From Pseudoduganella rivuli (lineage in GTDB: Bacteria; Pseudomonadota; Gammaproteobacteria; Burkholderiales; Burkholderiaceae_D): a DNA stretch of 64,000 nt. The position numbers and the translations under genes are program-made. The notes under the pieces are model-generated. The model saw only the letters and a list, made by a program, of their open reading frames with translations, had not been told where the DNA came from and did no database searches. Positions 52,683 to 61,103 of the stretch are shown here, one piece after another (positions within the stretch are counted from its first letter, which is position 1; each line of letters starts with the position of its first letter). The DNA lies in the NCBI RefSeq assembly GCF_009674485.1, contig NZ_WKJJ01000013.1, positions 62,001-126,000 on the forward strand, read 5' to 3'.

Positions 52683-55130
52683 ATGTTCAGGCTGGCCTTT
52701 AACATGGCGCTGCGCGACTGGCGCGCGGGCGAATTGCGGCTGTTGCTGGCGGCGCTGGTGCTGTCGGTGGCGGCGATTTCCGCAGTGGGTTTCTTTGCGG
52801 ACCGGTTGCGGGCCGGCATGCTGCGCGACAGCGCGCAGTTGCTGGCGGCAGACATCACCGTGTCGTCGGATCTGCCGCTGGCGCCCGCATGGCGCGCCGA
52901 AGCGCACCGCCTTGACTTGCGCACCGCCGCCACCAGCGCCATGGCCGGCATGGCGTCGGCCGGCGGCAATGCCACCCTGGTATCGCTGAAAGCCGTGGAA
53001 CCTGAGTATCCGCTGCGCGGCGCCGTGCAATTGCAGGGCGCCGATGGCGTGACGCGTACCGTGCAAGGGGGACCTGCGCGCGGCGAAGCGTGGATCGACG
53101 CGGCCGTGGCGGCACGGCTTGACACGGGTATTGGCCGGCAATTGCACATTGGCGCCGCCGATTTCACGGTGACCGGCGTGATCGCCGTGGAGCCGGACCG
53201 GCGGCCGTCGCCGGTATCGATCGCGCCGCGCGCCATGATCGCCGCGGCGGATTTGCCGGCGACGGATGTCATGCAGCCCGGCGTGCGGGCCCGCTACACC
53301 TTGCTGGCGGCGGGCGCGCCGGACGCCGTGGCGGCGTTCCTGCGCCACGTGAAGGCGGCCAACGATCCTGGCGTCACGGTGCAGACGGCGCAGGACGCGG
53401 GGCGCGACCTGGCGGACATCCTCGACAAGGTGCGCAGCTTCATGTCGCTGGCCGGCGTGCTGGCCGCCATCCTGGCGGCGGTCGCCATTGCCATGGCGGC
53501 GCGCCGCTACCTGCTGCGCCACCTCGATGCGTGCGCCATGCTGCGCTGCCTGGGCTTGCGCGAAGGGCAGGTGCTGGCGCTGCACGTGGTGGAATTCGCG
53601 CTGGTGGGGATCGCGGGCGGATTGCTGGGCGTGGCGCTGGGTTACGCCAGCCATGTGGCGCTGTTGCACTGGCTGCGCGGCATGCTGCCGGCCGGGTTGC
53701 CCGCGCCGGGCTGGCTGCCGGCCGTGCAGGGCTTCGTTGCCGCGCAGGTGGCGCTGGCCGGTTTTGCGCTGCCCGCACTGCTGCAGATGAAAGGCGTGCC
53801 CCATGTGCGGCTGTTGCGGCGCGAAACCGTGGCGCCCCGGGGCGCCACGGTGGCGGCGTTCGCGCTGGGCGGCGCCACTTTTGCCGGCCTGCTGCTGTGG
53901 ACCGCGGGCGACGCCATGCTGGGCCTGGGGGCTGCGCTGGGCGTGCTGGCCGCAGGCGGCGTGTTTGCCGCCTGCGCGTGGCTGGCGCTGGCTGCGCTGG
54001 GACGCTTGCGGCCCGGTTCCGCCGCCACCGCCTGGGGGCTGGCCACGGTGTCGCTGCGCCGTCACGCCGGTGCGACGGTGGCGCAAGCCGTGTCGCTGGC
54101 CATCGGCCTGATGGCGCTGCTGCTGTTGACGGTGGTGCGCGGCGATTTGCAGGCAGCGTGGCGCGCGTCCGTGCCGGCGGGCGCCGCCAACCAGCTGGTA
54201 TTCAATATCCAGCCGGACCAGCGCGATGCGGTGGCGCGGCGCCTGGGCCCTTACGGCGCGCCGGCGCTGCATCCCAGCATCCGTGGCCGGCTGCTGGAAG
54301 TCAATGGCAAACCGGTCGATGGGGAAGACCGCGGCGTGGCGGAAGTGGAGATGTCGTCCGGCGCAGCGCTGCCGGCAGCCAGCACGGTGGCGCAGGGGCA
54401 GTGGTTTGCCCCGGGCGACCGCGCACCGCAAGTGTCGGTCGGCGAACAGGCGGCGCAGCGTTTCAATTTGAAGCTGGGCGATACGCTGGTATTCGATATC
54501 GGGGGCCTGCCGCTGCAGGCGAAGGTGACCAGCATCCGCAAGATCGACTGGCGCCGGCGCACGCCCAGCTTTGATTTCTTCGTCAACCCCGCAGCCGCCG
54601 AAGATTTGCCCGCCACCTATGTCGCCATGTTCCATGCGCCGGACGGCGACCGCGCGGTGGGCGCGCTGGCGCGCGATTATCCGAACGTCAGCGTGATCGA
54701 CATCGGTTACGTCATACGGCAAATGCAGCGCGTGCTGGAACAGGCCACGTCCGCCGTGGAATTCCTGTTCGTGTTCACGCTGGCCGCGGGGCTGCTGGTG
54801 CTGTACGCGGCGCTGGCCGGCAGCCAGGATGCGCGCACCGGACAGGCGGCGCTGCTGCGGGCGCTGGGCGCCACGCGCGGCAGGCTGTCGCGGGCGCAGG
54901 CGATCGAGCTGGCGCTGACGGGCGCCCTGGCCGGGCTGCTGGCCGCAGCCGGCGCCAGTATCGGCGGCTGGGCGCTTGCGCATGGGATTTTCGACCTCAC
55001 ATGGGGCTGGCCACCCATGGTCTGGCCGGTGGGCATCGCCGCGGGCATGGTGTGCGCGCTGGCGGGCGGCTGGCCAGGTTTGCGCCACGTATTGAATCAA
55101 CCGCCGCTGCAGTCGCTGCGGCAATGCTAA
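52683..55130 (+). CDS. FtsX-type ABC transporter permease (YbbP-like)
   Basis: 815 residues from ATG 52683. N-terminal LAFNMALRDWRAGELRLLL and a first transmembrane helix, a large periplasmic domain, three helices (about 260-380), further helices (400-500), a second periplasmic domain, and a final FtsX-type three-helix block (FVFTLAAGLLVLYAALAGSQ). This two-FtsX architecture matches YbbP. It likely drives extraction of lipid-linked or lipoprotein cargo; cargo unknown. The ATPase follows 9 nt later. Confidence 0.9.
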   Translation: MFRLAFNMALRDWRAGELRLLLAALVLSVAAISAVGFFADRLRAGMLRDSAQLLAADITVSSDLPLAPAWRAEAHRLDLRTAATSAMAGMASAGGNATLVSLKAVEPEYPLRGAVQLQGADGVTRTVQGGPARGEAWIDAAVAARLDTGIGRQLHIGAADFTVTGVIAVEPDRRPSPVSIAPRAMIAAADLPATDVMQPGVRARYTLLAAGAPDAVAAFLRHVKAANDPGVTVQTAQDAGRDLADILDKVRSFMSLAGVLAAILAAVAIAMAARRYLLRHLDACAMLRCLGLREGQVLALHVVEFALVGIAGGLLGVALGYASHVALLHWLRGMLPAGLPAPGWLPAVQGFVAAQVALAGFALPALLQMKGVPHVRLLRRETVAPRGATVAAFALGGATFAGLLLWTAGDAMLGLGAALGVLAAGGVFAACAWLALAALGRLRPGSAATAWGLATVSLRRHAGATVAQAVSLAIGLMALLLLTVVRGDLQAAWRASVPAGAANQLVFNIQPDQRDAVARRLGPYGAPALHPSIRGRLLEVNGKPVDGEDRGVAEVEMSSGAALPAASTVAQGQWFAPGDRAPQVSVGEQAAQRFNLKLGDTLVFDIGGLPLQAKVTSIRKIDWRRRTPSFDFFVNPAAAEDLPATYVAMFHAPDGDRAVGALARDYPNVSVIDIGYVIRQMQRVLEQATSAVEFLFVFTLAAGLLVLYAALAGSQDARTGQAALLRALGATRGRLSRAQAIELALTGALAGLLAAAGASIGGWALAHGIFDLTWGWPPMVWPVGIAAGMVCALAGGWPGLRHVLNQPPLQSLRQC

Positions 55131-55139
55131 GGAGAAGTT

Positions 55140-55841
55140 ATGCAAAACATCATAGAAGTGCGCGAACTGGGCAAGCGGGTGACGGATGCCACGGGTGAAC
55201 TGACCATTCTTGATAACGTCGGCTTTTCCGTGGCGGCTGGTGAAACCGTGGCCATCGTGGGGGCGTCCGGTTCCGGTAAATCCACGTTGCTGGGCATCCT
55301 CGCCGGCCTCGACACGCCCACGTCCGGCACCGTCAAACTGGCGCAGACCGATATCTTTGCGCTCGACGAAGATGGGCGCGCGCAGTTCCGCCAGGCGCGC
55401 CTGGGCTTCGTGTTCCAGTCGTTCCAGCTGTTGCCGCATTTGACGGCGCTGGAAAACGTCATGCTGCCGCTGGAATTGCGGGGTGACAGCGAGGCCCGCC
55501 CCAGGGCCGAAGCCATGCTGGAGCGCGTCGGGCTGGGCAGCCGGTTGAAGCACTATCCGAAATTCCTGTCCGGCGGCGAGCAGCAGCGCGTGGCGCTGGC
55601 GCGCGCGTTCGTCGCGGAACCGCCGCTGCTGTTTGCCGACGAACCGACCGGCAGCCTCGATGCGGCTACCGGCGAAGCGGTCATGCAACTGATGTTCGCG
55701 CTGAACCGCGAGCGCGGCTCGACCCTGGTGCTGGTCACGCACGATCCCGCCATTGCCGCCCGTTGCGGCCGTATCGTGACGATGGCGGCCGGCCGCCTGT
55801 CCGGCGAATTGCACCCGGCGGAGGAAGCGTTATGCGCCTGA
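55140..55841 (+). CDS. ABC transporter ATP-binding protein (YbbA/LolD-like)
   Basis: 233 residues. Walker A VGASGSGKSTLLG, Q-loop FVFQSFQLLP, signature LSGGEQQRVALARAF, Walker B LLFADEPTGSLD and switch His in LVTHDPA. MacB/LolD-type ATPase partnering the upstream permease. TAAGGAGAAGTT lies before the ATG. Its end overlaps the next gene by 10 nt. Confidence 0.94.
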   Translation: MQNIIEVRELGKRVTDATGELTILDNVGFSVAAGETVAIVGASGSGKSTLLGILAGLDTPTSGTVKLAQTDIFALDEDGRAQFRQARLGFVFQSFQLLPHLTALENVMLPLELRGDSEARPRAEAMLERVGLGSRLKHYPKFLSGGEQQRVALARAFVAEPPLLFADEPTGSLDAATGEAVMQLMFALNRERGSTLVLVTHDPAIAARCGRIVTMAAGRLSGELHPAEEALCA

Positions 55842-56584
55842 TGCACGCGTCGTTACTGGGCGCCATGCTGCTGGCGGGCGCGGCCCGCGCCGACGGCCTG
55901 GCGGATTTGAAGGGCGCGCTGCAGCGCCTGCATGCCAGCACGCCGGTCAAGGGCGTGCTGAAAGCGGAAACGTCGCGCAAGGTGGGCGAGGGTAGCGACG
56001 TGGATGAATATGCGGGCAGCGCGGCGGTCACGGTGGAAGACGGCGCGCAGGGCTTGCGGCTGCAATATGGCCGCGATTTGCTGGCGCGCATGGATGCGGA
56101 CCAGCTGGCGGCGGCGAAAAATCCCAATGCCAAGACCCCGGCCCTGTATGCGCTGAAAGAGTTGGGGCCGGACGATTTGCGGCCCATGGTGTCGGCGGCG
56201 GAAAACCTGGCGCGCCATATCGAACGCGCCACGTTCAAGGAGGAAAAAAGCGCGGAATGGCAGGGCAAACCGGCGCGCCAGCTGACTTTTACCGTGCCGG
56301 TCAAGGTGCTCAGCGACCGTGAACGCAAATACCTGAAAGAATTCGACGGCGTGTTCGACGTGTGGATTGCGCAGGATGGCACGCCGCTGGCCAGCCACCT
56401 GAACTGGCGCGGCGCCGGCCGGGCCTACGTCGTGGTGAGCTTTGAAGTCCGGCAGGAAGTGCGCAGCACCTATGCGCTGTCGGGCGACCGTTTGCTGACG
56501 ACCCGGCTGGAAAGCCGATTCAGCAATGCCGGGGCGGGGGAGAAAAGCGAAGTGAAGACAGTCAAGACCCTGCAGGCGGGATGA
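55832..56584 (+). CDS. Secreted protein coupled to the YbbAP-like ABC transporter
   Basis: 250 residues: signal peptide (ASLLGAMLLAGAARADG) and a soluble beta-rich domain (LKGALQRLHASTPVKGVLKA, GQPARQLTF-like KPARQLTFTVPVKVLSDRER, GVFDVWIAQDGTPLASHLNW). The pattern loosely recalls LolA-like lipid-carrier folds, but I do not assign it. The start overlaps the ATPase gene by 10 nt, so it is translationally coupled and probably part of the same export system. Confidence 0.75.
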   Translation: MRLMHASLLGAMLLAGAARADGLADLKGALQRLHASTPVKGVLKAETSRKVGEGSDVDEYAGSAAVTVEDGAQGLRLQYGRDLLARMDADQLAAAKNPNAKTPALYALKELGPDDLRPMVSAAENLARHIERATFKEEKSAEWQGKPARQLTFTVPVKVLSDRERKYLKEFDGVFDVWIAQDGTPLASHLNWRGAGRAYVVVSFEVRQEVRSTYALSGDRLLTTRLESRFSNAGAGEKSEVKTVKTLQAG

Positions 56585-56602
56585 CGTGATCCGCCGGGCG
56601 TA

Positions 56603-56630
56603 AAAAAAGCCGGCATGCGCCGGCTTTTTT
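56603..56630. terminator. Bidirectional terminator between ABC operon and sodB
   Basis: AAAAAAGCCGGC and GCCGGCTTTTTT arms around ATGC form a perfect 12-bp stem with A and T tails. It sits between convergent genes and should end both transcripts. Confidence 0.93.
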
Positions 56631-56647
56631 CATGGCAACGCGAACAA

Positions 56648-57226
56648 TTAAGCGAAGTTCTGCGCTGCGAAGTCCCAGTTTGCCAGGGCGAAGAAGTTTT
56701 CAACGTACTTCGGACGCAGGTTGCGGTAGTCGATGTAGTACGCGTGTTCCCACAGGTCGCAGGTGATCAGCGCTTTGGCATCGGTGGTCAGCGGGGTGGC
56801 GGCGTTCGACGTGTTGACGATGTCAACCGAGCCGTCGGCTTTTTTCACCAGCCAGGTCCACGACGAACCGAAGTTGCCGACGCACGACTTGGTGAATTCT
56901 TCCTTGAACTTCTCGAACGAACCCCACTTGGCGTTGATCGCGTCAGCCAGGGCGCCGGTTGGTGCGCCGCCGCCGTTTGGCTTCAGGCCGTTCCAGTAGA
57001 AGGTGTGGTTCCAGACCTGGGCTGCGTTGTTGAAGATGCCGCCGGACGATTTCTTGACGATTTCTTCCAGGGACAGGTTTTCGAACTCGGTGCCCTTGAT
57101 CAGGTTGTTCAGGTTGGTGACATACGCCTGGTGGTGTTTGGCGTAGTGGTATTCCAGCGTTTCTTTGGAGATGTGTGGCGCCAGGGCGTCCATTGCATAC
57201 GGCAGGGCCGGCAGGGTATGTTCCAT
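56648..57226 (-). CDS. sodB: Iron superoxide dismutase
   Basis: 192 residues, the usual SodB size. Metal ligands His27, His74, Asp157 and His161 (CDLWEHAYYIDY). Gln70 in NNAAQVWNHTFYWNG is the residue position typical of Fe- rather than Mn-enzymes. It removes superoxide in the cytoplasm. AAGGAACCACAC precedes the ATG. Confidence 0.96.
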   Translation of the reverse strand: MEHTLPALPYAMDALAPHISKETLEYHYAKHHQAYVTNLNNLIKGTEFENLSLEEIVKKSSGGIFNNAAQVWNHTFYWNGLKPNGGGAPTGALADAINAKWGSFEKFKEEFTKSCVGNFGSSWTWLVKKADGSVDIVNTSNAATPLTTDAKALITCDLWEHAYYIDYRNLRPKYVENFFALANWDFAAQNFA

Positions 57227-57401
57227 GTGTGGTTCCTTGTGGTTGAGTCAGAAAGGCATTTTTGCTGAAACGTCCACTATTGTAAACCTTCATGACGCGG
57301 GGCGCTTGGATGCCCTTGAATGCCGTGTGGACAAGGGCGGCGGGATGGCGCCCGGTTTTATCCGCGGGCGCCGATGGCAGCTATCGGCGCCCCCGTATGA
57401 G

Positions 57402-58754
57402 TCAGCTGAGAGACGGCTGCACGGAAGCGATGCCGACGTCCGCGCTGCCGTCGGCCAGCCGCACGGATACCGTGGTGTTCGGGTGAAGTTGTCCCGGCGC
57501 CCGTACGATCGCCCCCTTTGGATCGGTGACGATGGCATAGCCCCGCTCCAGCGTGCGCTGGGGATTGAGCAATTCCAGCTGCGCCGACAGCGCTTGCAGC
57601 GCATCGCGTTTCTGTTCCCGCTGGCGGGCGTTGGCCAGCGCGGCGCGGCGGCCCAGTGCGTCGAGCTGGCTGCGCAGCATGGCGGGATCGGGGCGGCAGG
57701 CGGCCCAGCGGGCCTGCCATTTGTCGAACGCCACGCGCGCCTGGCGCACCGGCGCGCGGTTCGCATGGGTCAGCGCCATCGCGTGCGCGTGCAGGCGGGT
57801 GCGCTGCTGGCCGATTTGCGCGGCAGGGCTCAGCAGGCGGCGCGCATGGCTGTCCAGTGTTTGCTGCGCATCGTTCAGCTGGCGCTGCATGGCGCGCCGC
57901 AAATCCGCGGTATCCGCGCGCAGCGACGCCAGCCAGTCGGCGCGGGGCGTGGCCGCCAGTTCGGCCGCCGCGGTCGGCGTGGCGGCCCGCAAGTCCGCCG
58001 CGAAGTCGGCAATGGTGAAATCCGTTTCGTGGCCCACGCCGGAAATCACGGGCATGGCGCAATTGGCGATCGCGTAGGCCACCGTTTCGTCATTGAAGCA
58101 CCATAAATCCTCGATGCTGCCGCCGCCTCGGCAGACAATCAGCAAGTCGCATTCCGCGCGGCGCGACGCCGTGTCGATGGCGGCGGCGATCTGTTCGGCC
58201 GCCTGCTGGCCCTGCACCAGCGTGGGATAGAGGATCACGGAGACATGGGGCGCGCGCCGCTGCAGGGCCGTCAGCACGTCGCGCAGGGCGGCCGCCTGCG
58301 GGCTGGTGACGATGCCGATGGTGCGGGCGAACATGGGCAGCGCCCGCTTGCGCTCCTGGTCGAACAGGCCGGCCGCGCCCAGCTTTTCCTTCAGGCGCTG
58401 GAATGCTTCGAACAACTGGCCCACGCCGGCGCGGCGGATGGCTTCCACATTGATCTGGTAATCGCCCCGGGGCGCATACAGCGTGACCAGCGCCCGCACT
58501 TCGACCTTGTCGCCTTCGCGGGGGACGAAGCCCGCATATTGCGCACGGCCCCGGAACATGACGGCGCGTACCTGGGCGCCGTCATCCTTCAATGTGAAAT
58601 ACCAGTGGCCTGAACTGGCGCGCGTAAAGTTCGAGATTTCCCCAGATATCCACGTCAGGGGAAAAGAACGCTCCAGCATGCGGCCGACGGCCTGGTTGAG
58701 GGCGGAAACCGTGATGACGCCGCCGGCGGCGGCCTGGTTATCGGGGTAGGTCAT
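57402..58754 (-). CDS. xseA: Exodeoxyribonuclease VII large subunit
   Basis: 450 residues from ATG 58754. N-terminal OB-fold (LTWISGEISNFTRASSGHWY), the catalytic region (IGIVTSPQAAALRDVLTALQ, CRGGGSIEDLWCFNDE, ISGVGHETDFTIADFAADLR) and a long coiled-coil C-terminal part. It degrades single-stranded DNA together with XseB. It borders the large non-coding array at 58755-59963. Confidence 0.95.
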   Translation of the reverse strand: MTYPDNQAAAGGVITVSALNQAVGRMLERSFPLTWISGEISNFTRASSGHWYFTLKDDGAQVRAVMFRGRAQYAGFVPREGDKVEVRALVTLYAPRGDYQINVEAIRRAGVGQLFEAFQRLKEKLGAAGLFDQERKRALPMFARTIGIVTSPQAAALRDVLTALQRRAPHVSVILYPTLVQGQQAAEQIAAAIDTASRRAECDLLIVCRGGGSIEDLWCFNDETVAYAIANCAMPVISGVGHETDFTIADFAADLRAATPTAAAELAATPRADWLASLRADTADLRRAMQRQLNDAQQTLDSHARRLLSPAAQIGQQRTRLHAHAMALTHANRAPVRQARVAFDKWQARWAACRPDPAMLRSQLDALGRRAALANARQREQKRDALQALSAQLELLNPQRTLERGYAIVTDPKGAIVRAPGQLHPNTTVSVRLADGSADVGIASVQPSLS

Positions 58755-58947
58755 GGTCCGGGGAAGGCTAGCTGTCCACAAATTTTTGCAGGGGTCATGC
58801 TTATGTCATATATGACTTACTCTGGCAAGTCTTATTTCTAACTATTTGATTATTAAAGTGAAATGTCGATGCTTCATTCGTGAGCATTTCAGGAAAATCC
58901 TTATAGATCAAGTACTTTACGGTAACGTCAGGTGGTTACGCACAAAG

Positions 58948-59005
58948 TTATCCACATAAATTGTGTGGAACTTCCGGTGCCTGTGTTGCACTGCGGGGTG
59001 GATAA
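58948..59005. repeat. Perfect DnaA box with an opposing near-perfect box
   Basis: TTATCCACA at 58948-58956 is an exact match to the strongest bacterial DnaA box. GGTGGATAA at 58997-59005 is the reverse complement with one mismatch (TTATCCACC). The two face each other 40 nt apart. No AATCAA block precedes this copy, so it is an outlier to the modules that follow. Confidence 0.65.
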
Positions 59006-59050
59006 GTACAGGCGTGCTGAAAATTTACTCACGGAAATTTAAGTGTTTAA

Positions 59051-59116
59051 AATCAATAGCTTGCATGTTGAGAGTGGCGCTTGCTCACAATTTTATCCAC
59101 AGAAGATGTGCAAAAG
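59051..59116 (+). repeat. IHF/DnaA module 1
   Basis: AATCAATAGCTTG at 59051 fits the IHF consensus WATCAANNNNTTR exactly. TTGCTCACAATT precedes an exact DnaA box TTATCCACA at 59093-59101, 42 nt from the AATCAA start. GAAGATGTGCAAAAG follows. Confidence 0.75.
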
Positions 59117-59211
59117 TTGCCGCCCGAAATAACCCCGCTGTGAACATGTCCGCCGGAAATGCCACCGCAGCGTGTTGATTAAAATTTGTGCAGTCAAACA
59201 AAAATATTACA

Positions 59212-59277
59212 AATCAATGACATAGGGTAGTGTCCGGGGCATTGCTAACAATTTTATCCACACAATGTGTGCAGAAG
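59212..59277 (+). repeat. IHF/DnaA module 2
   Basis: AATCAATGACATA at 59212 keeps only the first half of the IHF consensus. TTGCTAACAATT precedes an exact TTATCCACA at 59254-59262, again 42 nt from the module start. CAATGTGTGCAGAAG follows. Confidence 0.75.
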
Positions 59278-59350
59278 TCCCCAAGGGTGACTGGAAGTCG
59301 GCATGATTTCTTGTTGCACATTTTTTATGCATTGAGGAAATTTTGTTATA

Positions 59351-59415
59351 AATCATGGTGTTAAGAACTAATCGTGGCCTTGCTCACAATATTGTCCACA
59401 GTTTTTGTGAAGAAT
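59351..59415 (+). repeat. IHF/DnaA module 3
   Basis: AATCATGGTGTTA at 59351 has one mismatch to the IHF consensus. TTGCTCACAATA precedes TTGTCCACA (59392-59400; one mismatch), 41 nt from the module start. GTTTTTGTGAAGAA follows. Confidence 0.7.
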
Positions 59416-59531
59416 GCGGCAGTTATCCCGGATCGGCACGGCTCGCATGGCAAAAACAGCCGATAACCGGCATATCAGTGGGGAAAACATGCCTGTGCAA
59501 AATTTTTGTGCGTGGATAGAAAATGCTTATG

Positions 59532-59596
59532 AATCAATGGGTTTACTGTGCAACAAGGCTATTGCTCACAATCTTATCAACAGAATGTGGGGAGAA
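59532..59596 (+). repeat. IHF/DnaA module 4
   Basis: AATCAATGGGTTT at 59532 has one mismatch to the IHF consensus. TTGCTCACAATC precedes TTATCAACA (59574-59582; one mismatch), 42 nt from the module start. GAATGTGGGGAGAA follows. Confidence 0.7.
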
Positions 59597-59658
59597 CTGC
59601 ACAGCCGGCCGATGTTGGCCTCTGCCTTGTTTTTAAGCATTGGAATTAAACTGTTTGA

Positions 59659-59723
59659 AATCAATGGGTTATTCGGTAATCCCGGCGCTTGCTCACATTT
59701 TTTTCCACAGAAGATGTGCAGAA
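59659..59723 (+). repeat. IHF/DnaA module 5
   Basis: AATCAATGGGTTA at 59659 fits the IHF consensus exactly. TTGCTCACATTT precedes TTTTCCACA (59701-59709; one mismatch), 42 nt from the module start. GAAGATGTGCAGAA follows. Confidence 0.72.
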
Positions 59724-59775
59724 CCACACTGCAAGACGCTGCTTAAAAGTTGTGCTTTGAAAATAAATTGTTTGT

Positions 59776-59840
59776 AATCAATGGCTTGGGTAATGAATAG
59801 GGGGCTTGCCAACAATTTTGTCCACAGAAAATGTGCAGAA
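59776..59840 (+). repeat. IHF/DnaA module 6
   Basis: AATCAATGGCTTG at 59776 fits the IHF consensus exactly. TTGCCAACAATT precedes TTGTCCACA (59818-59826; one mismatch), 42 nt from the module start. GAAAATGTGCAGAA follows. This copy ends 123 nt before the exbB start. Confidence 0.72.
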
Positions 59841-59963
59841 TGCACAGCTTGCATGAATGACAGTATCCCGCATCACTTGCCGACTGGGCGGCAACACGCT
59901 ACATTGCGCGTTTAGGCAACCGCCTGCCGCAGCCATCCGCCGCAACTTACCCAGGAGTTTCAT

Positions 59964-60572
59964 TTGCTCGCCATCATCCAAGCCGCAGGCTGGCCCATCT
60001 GGCCGCTGCTGATCGCTTCCATTGTCGCCACCGCCCTGATCATCGAACGCATCATGTATTTGCGCCGTGCCCGCATCCTGCCGCGCCAATTGTTCGATGA
60101 AGTGGTGGGCGTGTACCGCAGCGGCAATATCACGCCGGATGTGATCCAGAAGCTGGAACAGAGTTCGCCACTGGGCGTGGTGCTGTCGGCCGCGCTGCGC
60201 AATGTCGATGCGCCGCGCGACGTGATGAAGGAAGCCATCGAGGAATCCGGCAGCGGCGTGGCCCACACGCTGGAACGTTTCCTGACCACGCTGGGCACGA
60301 TCGCCTCGCTGGCGCCGCTGATGGGCCTGTTCGGCACCGTGGTCGGCATGATTGAAATCTTCGGCGCGCAAAACGCCACCGGCACCAATCCCGCGCAACT
60401 GGCGCACGGTATTTCCGTGGCGCTGTACAACACCGGCTTCGGCCTGGCGATCGCCATGCCGACCCTGGTGTTTTACCGCCACTTCCGCGCGCTGGTCGAT
60501 AGTTTCATCATCGAGATGGAACAGCAAGCCGTGAAATTCGTCGACGTGGTCCACTTTTCGCGCAAGAACTGA
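59964..60572 (+). CDS. exbB: MotA/TolQ/ExbB proton-channel family protein
   Basis: 202 residues starting at a TTG (59964) with CAGGAG 6 nt upstream; no ATG is as well placed. Three transmembrane helices (IWPLLIASIVATALIIERI near the N terminus, LGTIASLAPLMGLFGTVVGM, and FGLAIAMPTLVFYRHF) match ExbB/TolQ. It powers outer-membrane transport with ExbD. The exbD start is 3 nt after its stop, and lpxK-kdsB follow, an arrangement common in betaproteobacteria. Confidence 0.92.
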   Translation: MLAIIQAAGWPIWPLLIASIVATALIIERIMYLRRARILPRQLFDEVVGVYRSGNITPDVIQKLEQSSPLGVVLSAALRNVDAPRDVMKEAIEESGSGVAHTLERFLTTLGTIASLAPLMGLFGTVVGMIEIFGAQNATGTNPAQLAHGISVALYNTGFGLAIAMPTLVFYRHFRALVDSFIIEMEQQAVKFVDVVHFSRKN

Positions 60573-60575
60573 CCT

Positions 60576-61007
60576 ATGGCCATGAACTTCCGCCGTGGGC
60601 GTCTGCGCGAAGACCCGGAGATCAACCTGATCCCGTTCATCGACGTGTTGCTGGTGATCCTGATCTTCCTGATGGTGACCACCACGTACAGCAAATTCAC
60701 GGAACTGAACATTACGCTGCCCACCGCCGATGCGGAAAAAGCAGCGGAGCGGCCCAATGAAATCAATGTCACCATCGATGCCAAGGGCAATTACACGGTC
60801 AATAACGTTCCCGTGTCGTTCCAGAACGTGGCGGGCCTGGCGGCATCGCTGAAGGCTGCCGCGCACGATCCCGCCAAACCGCCGGTCGTCATCATCAATG
60901 CCGACCAGTTCGCCATGCACCAGATGGTGGTCAATGTCATGGAAGCGGCCCGCCTGGCGGGCTTCGACAAGCTGACGTTTGCCGCGCAGACCGGTACGGC
61001 GAAATAA
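60576..61007 (+). CDS. exbD: ExbD/TolR-type energy-transducing protein
   Basis: 143 residues: short cytoplasmic start, one helix with the conserved Asp (INLIPFIDVLLVILIFLMVT) and a periplasmic domain (VVIINADQFAMHQMVVNVME). It forms the proton-driven motor with the upstream ExbB-like protein. Confidence 0.93.
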   Translation: MAMNFRRGRLREDPEINLIPFIDVLLVILIFLMVTTTYSKFTELNITLPTADAEKAAERPNEINVTIDAKGNYTVNNVPVSFQNVAGLAASLKAAAHDPAKPPVVIINADQFAMHQMVVNVMEAARLAGFDKLTFAAQTGTAK

Positions 61008-61103
61008 CAACGTTGAAATAACCACGCGCCATCCCGGTGCAAGCCGGGATCCTTGCCGTACCTGCCTTGTCAACGGGCAGGGCGGCGCGCTCCTGTCCTC
61101 ACT

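Larger units (their letters stand above)
58755..59963. other. 1.2-kb non-coding region carrying a DnaA-box/IHF-like module array
   Basis: No convincing gene lies in this gap between xseA and exbB. It is AT-rich compared with its flanks and contains six same-orientation 65-66-bp modules plus an outlying DnaA-box pair, listed separately. A weaker 9-mer CTGTCCACA (58772-58780) lies 18 nt upstream of the xseA start. Confidence 0.8.

Noticed and set aside
52644..55814. Open frame of about 1050 codons antisense to the ABC transporter genes
   Set aside because: Composed of His/Arg/Gln-rich low-complexity sequence, typical of the reverse strand of GC-rich genes; the sense strand carries clear FtsX and ABC ATPase motifs.
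59414..59746. A 110-codon frame inside the DnaA-box array
   Set aside because: It runs through modules 4 and 5 and unrelated spacers, has no ribosome site, and reads the conserved blocks in different frames. The DNA signal is conserved, not a protein.
59051..59840. CRISPR array
   Set aside because: Repeat units are degenerate with variable 50-115-bp spacers, there is no identical direct repeat, and no cas gene is in the window.
58755..59963. Main chromosomal origin (oriC)
   Set aside because: DnaA boxes are present but no dnaA, dnaN, gyrB, parAB or rpmH lies nearby, and single boxes over 100 bp apart do not match the dense box cluster and DUE of known origins. Kept only as an alternative to a titration or accessory site.
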